Positions 1 to 5,629 of a stretch of 12,860 nucleotides of DNA are shown here, piece by piece. This stretch comes from an uncultured Solobacterium sp. (GTDB lineage Bacteria > Bacillota_I > Bacilli_A > Erysipelotrichales > Erysipelotrichaceae), in the NCBI GenBank assembly GCA_905194705.1, contig CAJJTI010000045.1, positions 1 to 12,860 on the forward strand. The letters are read 5' to 3'. The notes under the pieces were generated by a model. That model worked only from the letters and a program-made list of their open reading frames with translations. It was not told where the DNA came from and did not search any database. The first letter of the stretch is position 1. Each line of letters starts with the position of its first letter. Position numbers and translations under genes: made by a program.

Positions 1-29
1 TAAAATATTACATATAAGGAGATCCAATA

Positions 30-1157
30 ATGCAAAACAAAGATATTTATGATACAATAATAGAAAACCTTACGAAAGAATGGTATTCTTCTATGTCAGA
101 AAACATATTAAATAATAATCCAAATTGGGAAGTCCCAAAATATTCAAAAAAGCAAATTGATAAAGCTGGTAAAACTATCGCAGCTATGTTTACCCAAACT
201 GATACTAAAATATCAATAGAAGATTTTAATGAAGCAATTGATATTTTAAATAATTGGCGCTCATCTCACGCTTACCCATTAGAAGTAATTACAAATAATC
301 TTAGAAGAAATAATTCAAATGCTATTGTTGTACAAAGATTAAAAAGATTAGATTCTATTATAGGTAAGATAGAACGTTTTCCTAATATGAGTTTATATAG
401 AATGCAAGATCTTGGTGGTTGTAGAGTTATTGTAGATTCTATAGAAGATGTATACAGAAGTGTAAAAAAATTCAAAAATTCCAAAGTGCGCCATATTTTC
501 AAACGAGAAAATGATTATATACAAAATCCTAAAGAATCTGGATATAGAAGTTATCATATGGTATATCAATTTCAAAGTGATGATAACGATACCTATAATA
601 AGAACATTTTAATAGAAATTCAATTCAGAACCAAATTACAACACATATGGGCAACTGCTGTAGAAATGATGGGTATTTTTACAAAATCAAAATTAAAATC
701 CAGTATTGGAGATGAAGATATATTAAGATTTTTTGTTCTTGTATCATCACTGTTTGCTCAACGTGAAGAAACACCAATATGTCCAAATACTTCCGATAAT
801 ACTAAAGACATTATAAATGAAGTAAAAGAAATTAATAATAAATTACATTTAGTATCAAGAATAAGTGCTCTATCTGTTGCTATTAAACATACTAATGTTT
901 CTCAAAAAATGAAAGGAAAAGGATATTATGTATTAATATTAAATTACGAAAAGAAGTTGCTTCGTGTAAAAAGGTTTTCAACAAAACAAATTGATTTAGC
1001 AACAAAAGCATATAATGAAATCGAATCAAAAAATGATAAAAATATTGATGTTGTTTTAGTGTCAGCACAATCATTTGATGATTTAAAAGAAGCCTATCCA
1101 AATTATTTTGCTGATATTAGTGAATTTGTAAATATTATGAACAAATTACTAAATTAA
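30..1157 (+). CDS. RelA/SpoT-domain (p)ppGpp synthetase-like protein, synthetase only
   Basis: The predicted role is transfer of pyrophosphate from ATP to a guanosine nucleotide, or, as in toxSAS relatives, to another acceptor. The synthetase core is visible at about residues 100-215: RLKRLDSIIGK (about 103-113), MQDLGGCRVIV with the likely metal-binding D127, DYIQNPKESGYRSYH (162-176) for the nucleotide loop, and EIQFRTKLQHIWA with catalytic-type E196. There is no HD hydrolase motif in the first 95 residues, nor the TGS/ACT domains of long RSH enzymes. Residues 215-375 form an extra C-terminal region containing AYPNYFAD (from 355). From memory, that ending recurs in stand-alone RelA/SpoT-domain proteins of prophages and defence loci, but I could not check this. 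The start is ATG, 8-10 nt after AAGGAG (17-22). A terminator follows directly, so no downstream antitoxin is co-transcribed. The domain call is secure; physiological role (growth control, toxin or anti-phage) is inference. Confidence 0.88.
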   Translation: MQNKDIYDTIIENLTKEWYSSMSENILNNNPNWEVPKYSKKQIDKAGKTIAAMFTQTDTKISIEDFNEAIDILNNWRSSHAYPLEVITNNLRRNNSNAIVVQRLKRLDSIIGKIERFPNMSLYRMQDLGGCRVIVDSIEDVYRSVKKFKNSKVRHIFKRENDYIQNPKESGYRSYHMVYQFQSDDNDTYNKNILIEIQFRTKLQHIWATAVEMMGIFTKSKLKSSIGDEDILRFFVLVSSLFAQREETPICPNTSDNTKDIINEVKEINNKLHLVSRISALSVAIKHTNVSQKMKGKGYYVLILNYEKKLLRVKRFSTKQIDLATKAYNEIESKNDKNIDVVLVSAQSFDDLKEAYPNYFADISEFVNIMNKLLN

Positions 1158-1177
1158 AAATTTGTTTTAATATGTTT

Positions 1178-1205
1178 ATAAGGCATCTAAAATTAGATGC
1201 CTTAT
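1178..1205 (+). terminator. Rho-independent terminator after the RelA/SpoT gene
   Basis: A perfect 13-bp inverted repeat (1178-1190 with 1193-1205; the innermost pairs will open to form the loop) is followed by TTTAATTTTATT. It begins 21 nt after the stop codon and isolates the alarmone synthetase gene from the leader that follows. Confidence 0.85.
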
Positions 1206-1472
1206 TTTAATTTTATTGCAAAACTACTTATCATTTAACACAAGCTTTAAACAACATCTACACAAGAATTTAAACAAGATCCATTTCACTCCTCCATCCA
1301 AACTCATCTCATACCCCAATCTCTAGCTTAAATCTCACAAAATCAACCCAAATTCATTTCAAAATACTCCTAATAATAAAATCCTTACCCAAACATAAAA
1401 CTTCCTTATTTATCTCTCAGAACGAATATAACCTCAATATAGGGGCTACCATAAAACTATATACAAAACTAT

Positions 1473-1496
1473 TAAGACAGTAACCACACTGTCTTA
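1473..1496 (+). promoter_or_regulatory. Leader hairpin upstream of the BRO gene
   Basis: A perfect 9-bp stem TAAGACAGT/ACTGTCTTA encloses the loop AACCAC and is followed by TCTTTATGC. It lies about 90 nt before the BRO start. It could be an attenuator, a weak terminator or an operator; the uridine tract is too short to be a strong terminator. Confidence 0.5.
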
Positions 1497-1517
1497 TCTT
1501 TATGCAAAAAAAATAAA

Positions 1518-1539
1518 ATCAAACAGAGAATATATAACT
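1518..1539 (+). promoter_or_regulatory. Copy 1 of a 22-nt AT-rich element (candidate promoter)
   Basis: It contains AAACAGAGAATATATAA (1521-1537), found identically at 5381-5397. Over 22 nt the two copies match at 20 positions. This copy lies about 48 nt upstream of the BRO start, a suitable place for a promoter. No clear -35 box precedes the TATATAAC part, so it may be an extended or non-sigma70 promoter. Confidence 0.4.
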
Positions 1540-1586
1540 AGAAACTTATAAATTGCATTTAACATAAAAAAGAAAGGAATCAAATT

Positions 1587-2390
1587 ATGAGTAACTTAAC
1601 ATTAATTTCAACAGAAACATTCAACAATTTACCATGTAACTTCTACAGGAATATGAATGATGACATTCTTTTAACAAGAGAACAGATTGGTCAGGCGTTA
1701 GAATATTCTAATCCACAAAAAGCAATTGATAACATTCATTCTAAACACAGAAATCGCTTAGACGAATTATCAGTTACCACTAAACTGAGGGCAACTGATG
1801 GAAAATGTTATAACACAATGCTTTATACAGAAAGAGGTATTATGGAGATTTGCCGTTGGTCAAGACAAAAGAATGCTAACATATTTATGGACTGGACATG
1901 GGATATCATAGAAAAATACAGACATAATGAATTAACACCTGATTTATCTCAGATAACATCAACATTGACTTCAATAACTAATACACTCACTACTCTCACA
2001 CAGACAATGACATCAATGCAGCAAGAAATTAACTCTCTAAAAAAGCCACAACAGTTACCTAAAAAGAAGTGGTCATATTGGTCAACAAAGATGTATCCGA
2101 AATATCAGCTCTTAACAGATTATTTCCATATCACACATAAAGAACTATATAAAAATCTATACAGTGAATTACAAAATACATATCCTGATATAGATCTCAA
2201 TCAAGAAATAGATGACTACTGCTATGAGAATAAACTTGAGTATACTTACACACTTGATGTAATTGAACATAATCTCACTCTTCGTAAATTATTTGAATCT
2301 GTCGTAGATAACTTACTCAATAAATATAATCTAACAGATACATACAATATCAATACAAAAATCCAAACTATATTTGATGAGATATCATAA
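1587..2390 (+). CDS. BRO-N domain antirepressor-type protein
   Basis: This is a 267-residue phage regulator. The BRO-N DNA-binding domain covers about residues 12-112, with the typical LTREQIGQALEYSNPQKAI helix region (29-47), a YTERGIMEICRWS strand-helix (80-92) and a FMDWTWDIIEKYR end (100-112). A Thr/Ser/Leu-rich coiled coil follows (118-152, Gln/Thr heptads). A second helical domain (about 160-248) contains WSTKMYPKYQLL, a THKELYKNLY helix and DDYCYENKLEYTYTLDVIEHN; a domain of this kind commonly ends BRO proteins of Firmicute phages. The start is ATG with AGAAAGGA 8 nt upstream. The gene stands alone, with long G-poor flanks, and shares their C-over-G bias, which differs from both neighbouring genes and suggests separate acquisition. 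BRO-N proteins of this class often act as antirepressors or lysis/lysogeny regulators; the target here is unknown. Confidence 0.85.
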   Translation: MSNLTLISTETFNNLPCNFYRNMNDDILLTREQIGQALEYSNPQKAIDNIHSKHRNRLDELSVTTKLRATDGKCYNTMLYTERGIMEICRWSRQKNANIFMDWTWDIIEKYRHNELTPDLSQITSTLTSITNTLTTLTQTMTSMQQEINSLKKPQQLPKKKWSYWSTKMYPKYQLLTDYFHITHKELYKNLYSELQNTYPDIDLNQEIDDYCYENKLEYTYTLDVIEHNLTLRKLFESVVDNLLNKYNLTDTYNINTKIQTIFDEIS

Positions 2391-2520
2391 CATGTCTCAT
2401 CTTCTAGCTTAAATCAACGCTCAGAGAAAAATAAGACATTTCAATCTCATACCCTTATAAGTTATCACCTAATACATAAAAATTAAAATTTACTCTCAAA
2501 AACTCATTTTTAACCAACAG
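2391..2520 (+). other. G-poor non-coding trailer of the BRO gene
   Basis: No gene is visible. From 2401 to 2520 I count 26 C and 7 G on the plus strand, continuing the skew of the BRO block. The skew ends abruptly near 2520, where a G-rich structured stretch begins. Confidence 0.55.
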
Positions 2521-2665
2521 GTAAGGGTGTGAGAAAACTATCTATACATCAAAAAGATAATATGTGCATAAGCACAAGATATAGTCCCTTGATAGGGACG
2601 GTCTTTCCGCAGCGTAAGCAAGAAAAGAATATCTCTAGGGTGAGAACAAGCTTAAGATATGGAAT
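2521..2665 (+). ncRNA. Group I intron-like core fragment (P7/P8/P9 region) or structured leader
   Basis: The 12-mer AAGATATAGTCC (2576-2587) is the textbook S element (3' strand of P7) of group I introns. Just before it is GTGC-ATAA-GCAC (2564-2575), in the position of P8. ACTAT (2537-2541) could pair with ATAGT (2581-2585) as P7. Just after it, CCCT-TGAT-AGGG (2586-2597) resembles P9. A further helix, ATATCT (2629-2634) with AGATAT (2655-2660), follows. Against this, the P7 5' strand lacks the G that normally pairs with the S-element C (the guanosine-binding pair), and I find no P/Q elements upstream in 2391-2520. It may be a degenerate intron, the 3' half of an interrupted one, or an unrelated structured 5' leader of the polymerase gene. 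Confidence 0.4.
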
Positions 2666-2692
2666 GATGAATCTACGAGAGATTTAATATGC

Positions 2693-5119
2693 TTGGAATT
2701 TAATTTTGGTACACGTTCTTATGATGAGGAAATATCTCATATTAGGAAAATAGCAAAAAATGCAAGAATTGAATATAAAAAAGCAATTAGCTCTAGAAGC
2801 AAAAAACTAATAGAAATCCAGACGAATAAGAAAAAGAAAATAATTAGTTTATATAATTTTGCTGTTAATCACAAAACAGATTATTTCTCATTATCAGCAG
2901 ATACAATAAGAGAAGAATTTTATGATAATGGAGTTAATGTAGAATATATTACTCGTAAAAGAAATGGTGATATTATAAAAACAGAAGTTATCCATTATAA
3001 AATGTTATATAGAAGTACAGGTAAAGCAAAAAAAGGCACTTGTATGTTTATACGAGATAAATTGTATAATAAAGCAATCGACTATCTCAGAATGGGAATA
3101 AAACTTCCAAAACATAATGCGGATATTGTTGGGATTAGCGCATACTCTTCTCTCGTATGTAGCGGAATTGTTGGAAAAGTTAAAATCAATCCTAAAAATA
3201 TTTTGGTATTAAAAGATGTTGATAGGTATTTTAACACAAATGTTATTTCTGTTGAAACAGATGAAAATAAACATTGTATTGCGAAAGCTATTAAAGATTA
3301 TAAATTAAAAAATACGTTATTTGATGGACAGGCTTTAATCGACTCTTCTATTTTTCCAAATTGGGGAAATGGTTATATTCTTCTTAGACATCATTTCTGT
3401 AAAATGGCTGCTTTCTGTAGCAACATTCAATTATTTTTCCGTGATTATTTTGGTGATGACTACTATTCTGCCACAGTAAAAGACATGTGGGGAAATGAGC
3501 ATTATGTAAAAGATATAGAACTTATTACAACTGATAACGCAATGAAATGGATTAAGTATGACGTGTCATATGACTATTGGTGTAATAAAGTTTATGAGAA
3601 CGACTGTATGTTTGGTATTGTTAAAACTGCTCATCCAAGTAAGCTTGGAAATGTGCAGCGTATGAGCTACCAGATGGTAAATTCTCTTGATGTTGAAATT
3701 ATGGAAAACGTATGCAAGGAAAGTATTGAATATATCAATAGGTTAAAGACCGATGATGATTTCTTTCTTGATTATTTGAGGAAAAATATTAACTTTTCAA
3801 ACGATTACGAAGCATTAATTGCTTTATGTGAACAGAATCGAGATTTTCTTAGAAGTTCTTATTTCAGGGATCGTAAAAAGGCAATTATTATGACATATGT
3901 TTTAAATTTCAAGAGTGGTAAGGTAATTCAAAATGCAGATAATTTGGTGATAGTTGGTTCACCATATGCAATGTTGCTGTATGGTGCGACTGGTAATCCC
4001 TGTGATGTTGATAAAGATGATACATTTTCTGTTGAAGATTTAGCAACTCAATGTTATACCACCAGATTTAATGATAATGAATATCTTGCTGAGTTTAGAA
4101 GTCCGTTTAATGGAAAGTATAATCTTGGGTATTTACATAATGTATATAATGATAGATTCAAGAAGTATTTTAAATTTTGTGACCAGATTATTGCTGTAAA
4201 CATGAATGGTACTGATTTTCAAGACCGTAACAATGGTAGCGACATGGATAGTGATAGTATTTATACTACAAACCAAGCCGACATCGTATTACATGCGAAA
4301 GATTGTAAGGAAAAATATTTAACCATTGTAAATAATATTCCTAAAGATTCAAATGTATATGATAGCACTATGAAAGATTTTGCGAGATTGGATAATAAAT
4401 TAGCAGCTTCACAATTAGATATAGGCGAATCAAGTAATCTTGCGCAACTTGCTCAGACTTATGATTGTACGTTTGATGAACAGAAATATAAAGATTATGT
4501 TTGTATACTCAGTGTATTAGCTCAGATCGCTATAGATTCAGCAAAACGTCTTTTTGATGTTGATGTTGGTTCTGAAATAAAGCGTATAAAAAAAGATATG
4601 GATGTTGAAAATAACAAATATCCTGCTTTCTGGAAAGTTATTAGAAGAGATTTTAAAGAAAAAAATATCAATTATAATCTTGTTTGTCCTATGAATTATC
4701 TTTATAATCTAAAACTCGACCAATTCAGGTCAAATGAATCTACAATTCCAATCCAATATTTTTTCAAGAAATTTGAGATAGAAAAGAACAGAAAAACATG
4801 TAAAAAAGTTGAAGAAATAATAGAAATGTATATGAACAAATATTATTCTACTATTAGCTCTGAAAATGAAGATTCTTATTTTCTTTTAAAAATGGATTTT
4901 GATAATATGATTCAGGATATAAAAAAAGTTTATGTATCTAAGAATTATATTGGATTATTTAGTTGGTTGATTGATAGAGCTTTCTGTGTTTCTATTTCTC
5001 AAAAGCAAAATCAGTATAAGTTAAAATCAAAAATCAAGAAAAGAAAATCTATTTTAATCAAGGCATTATATGATATCAATAGTGCAAATTTGCTAAAATG
5101 TTTCTCGGAAAATTATTAA
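2693..5119 (+). CDS. Two-barrel (QDE-1/YonO-like) RNA polymerase homologue
   Basis: I predict a single-subunit RNA polymerase-like enzyme of the double-psi beta-barrel superfamily (cellular RNAP, eukaryotic RDR/QDE-1, phage YonO). Barrel one: LFDGQALID (D211-G212) followed by ILLRHHFCKMAAF with R232 and K237, which parallels the RDR pattern of a DG motif then QIR..x..KG. Barrel two: FRSP (R469-P471), like the RNP of RDRs, then GSDMDSDS with D517, D519 and D521 spaced as the metal-binding Asp-x-Asp-Gly-Asp triad; S520 replaces the usual Gly. Downstream, a QLDIGESSNLAQLAQTY helix (about 575-590) and AIDSAKR...YPAFW resemble the conserved (V)DxxK...PxFM segment of RDRs. The 808-residue length is close to YonO as I recall it. 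The start is TTG, the only candidate, with just a weak GAGAG upstream; the frame is open 5' back to a stop at 2636-2638. It lies between two structured non-coding blocks. Assignment rests on motif reading, and activity is unproven. Confidence 0.72.
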   Translation: MEFNFGTRSYDEEISHIRKIAKNARIEYKKAISSRSKKLIEIQTNKKKKIISLYNFAVNHKTDYFSLSADTIREEFYDNGVNVEYITRKRNGDIIKTEVIHYKMLYRSTGKAKKGTCMFIRDKLYNKAIDYLRMGIKLPKHNADIVGISAYSSLVCSGIVGKVKINPKNILVLKDVDRYFNTNVISVETDENKHCIAKAIKDYKLKNTLFDGQALIDSSIFPNWGNGYILLRHHFCKMAAFCSNIQLFFRDYFGDDYYSATVKDMWGNEHYVKDIELITTDNAMKWIKYDVSYDYWCNKVYENDCMFGIVKTAHPSKLGNVQRMSYQMVNSLDVEIMENVCKESIEYINRLKTDDDFFLDYLRKNINFSNDYEALIALCEQNRDFLRSSYFRDRKKAIIMTYVLNFKSGKVIQNADNLVIVGSPYAMLLYGATGNPCDVDKDDTFSVEDLATQCYTTRFNDNEYLAEFRSPFNGKYNLGYLHNVYNDRFKKYFKFCDQIIAVNMNGTDFQDRNNGSDMDSDSIYTTNQADIVLHAKDCKEKYLTIVNNIPKDSNVYDSTMKDFARLDNKLAASQLDIGESSNLAQLAQTYDCTFDEQKYKDYVCILSVLAQIAIDSAKRLFDVDVGSEIKRIKKDMDVENNKYPAFWKVIRRDFKEKNINYNLVCPMNYLYNLKLDQFRSNESTIPIQYFFKKFEIEKNRKTCKKVEEIIEMYMNKYYSTISSENEDSYFLLKMDFDNMIQDIKKVYVSKNYIGLFSWLIDRAFCVSISQKQNQYKLKSKIKKRKSILIKALYDINSANLLKCFSENY

Positions 5120-5337
5120 TTTTGTTCAAAAATAGTGTTTTTTAGGGACACCTAGACAATTTTAATGTTCCGAAACCATTGATTTTAGTGCATTTTTAAC
5201 AACTTCGTTAAGTTGTATAATGAGGAGAAAGGATTTTTCTTTATCTTAGTACCTCTCCGCTTACATGCAAATGCGGAATATAAATAAGCAACGATCGTTT
5301 TATAAAAAAATACTAAGCCCTCTTAATTGAGGGCTAT

Positions 5338-5379
5338 GCCGAAAGGCTAAAACAATGAAATCAGCCTTTCTTAGCTGAT
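5338..5379 (+). promoter_or_regulatory. Mutually exclusive hairpins (possible RNA switch)
   Basis: GAAAGGCT (5341-5348) can pair perfectly with AGCCTTTC (5363-5370). That 8-bp helix excludes both GCC-GAAA-GGC (5338-5347) and ATCAGC/GCTGAT (5360-5379). The layout allows a switch or attenuator, immediately before the second copy of the 22-nt element. No known riboswitch consensus is evident. Confidence 0.4.
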
Positions 5380-5399
5380 AAAACAGAGAATATATAATT
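5378..5399 (+). promoter_or_regulatory. Copy 2 of the 22-nt AT-rich element (candidate promoter)
   Basis: It matches the copy at 1518-1539 at 20 of 22 positions, and includes TATAAT at 5393-5398. It directly follows the hairpin ending at 5379. A transcript from here would read the rest of the structured block and enter the tail genes. Confidence 0.4.
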
Positions 5400-5629
5400 G
5401 TTGAGAGACATTATAATATTTCGTCTAACATATGGCTATAAGTTAGTTGCTGTGATGCCATGTGAAAAAACTTGTGCATGTGTGATAAAACCAGTTAAGT
5501 TCAGCAAGCGAGACTGTACCATGCATTTCTGTGGAAGATATATAGGAATCAAACCTATGGGGAACGATTCGAGGCGTTTTCAAACAGAACAATTACAAAA
5601 AATATTTCTAAGATTGGTACATATTCATA

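Larger units (their letters stand above)
1206..1586 (+). other. G-depleted, C-rich non-coding leader before the BRO gene
   Basis: No convincing gene is visible on either strand. From 1261 to 1440 I count 52 C and 5 G on the plus strand, which is very unlike the gene on its left. A G-poor RNA would have few stable helices and no Shine-Dalgarno sequences, so this stretch should be untranslated and largely single-stranded if transcribed. The only strong helix is the 9-bp hairpin at 1473-1496. The BRO gene ribosome site AGAAAGGA is at 1571-1578. A 13-nt sequence, TCTAGCTTAAATC (about 1321-1333), recurs after the gene near 2403-2415, though a 13-mer repeat can arise by chance at this base composition. 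Confidence 0.6.
5120..5629 (+). ncRNA. Hairpin-dense non-coding block, candidate large structured phage RNA
   Basis: There is no credible gene here. Helices seen by eye: GGGACA with TGTTCC (about 5143-5170, one wobble), ACAACTT-CGTT-AAGTTGT (5199-5216), GGAGA...TCTCC around 5224-5258, TCCGC...GCGGA (5256-5277), AGCCCTC-TTAATT-GAGGGCT (5316-5335), GCC-GAAA-GGC with a GNRA loop (5338-5347), and ATCAGC...GCTGAT (5360-5379). The later part (5400-5629) has stops in two frames; the third frame (104 codons from TTG 5398) reads Cys/His/Trp-rich like translated RNA and has no ribosome site. The total length to the start of fibre homology (about 580 nt) is in the range I recall for ornate phage RNAs such as ROOL, but I cannot match it to any class by eye. 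It could equally be a degraded insertion. Confidence 0.4.

Noticed and set aside
2693..5119. Reverse transcriptase or group II intron protein as the identity of the 808-residue gene
   Set aside because: No YxDD motif and no domain V-like RNA nearby; the Asp-x-Asp-x-Asp loop with preceding RSP and DG motifs fits two-barrel polymerases instead.
5135..5180. Resemblance of AGGGACACCTAGACAA to the P4/P5 strand of phage group I introns
   Set aside because: No matching Q, R or S elements follow in order; TATATAGG near 5538 is not a proper S element. Not enough to call a second intron.
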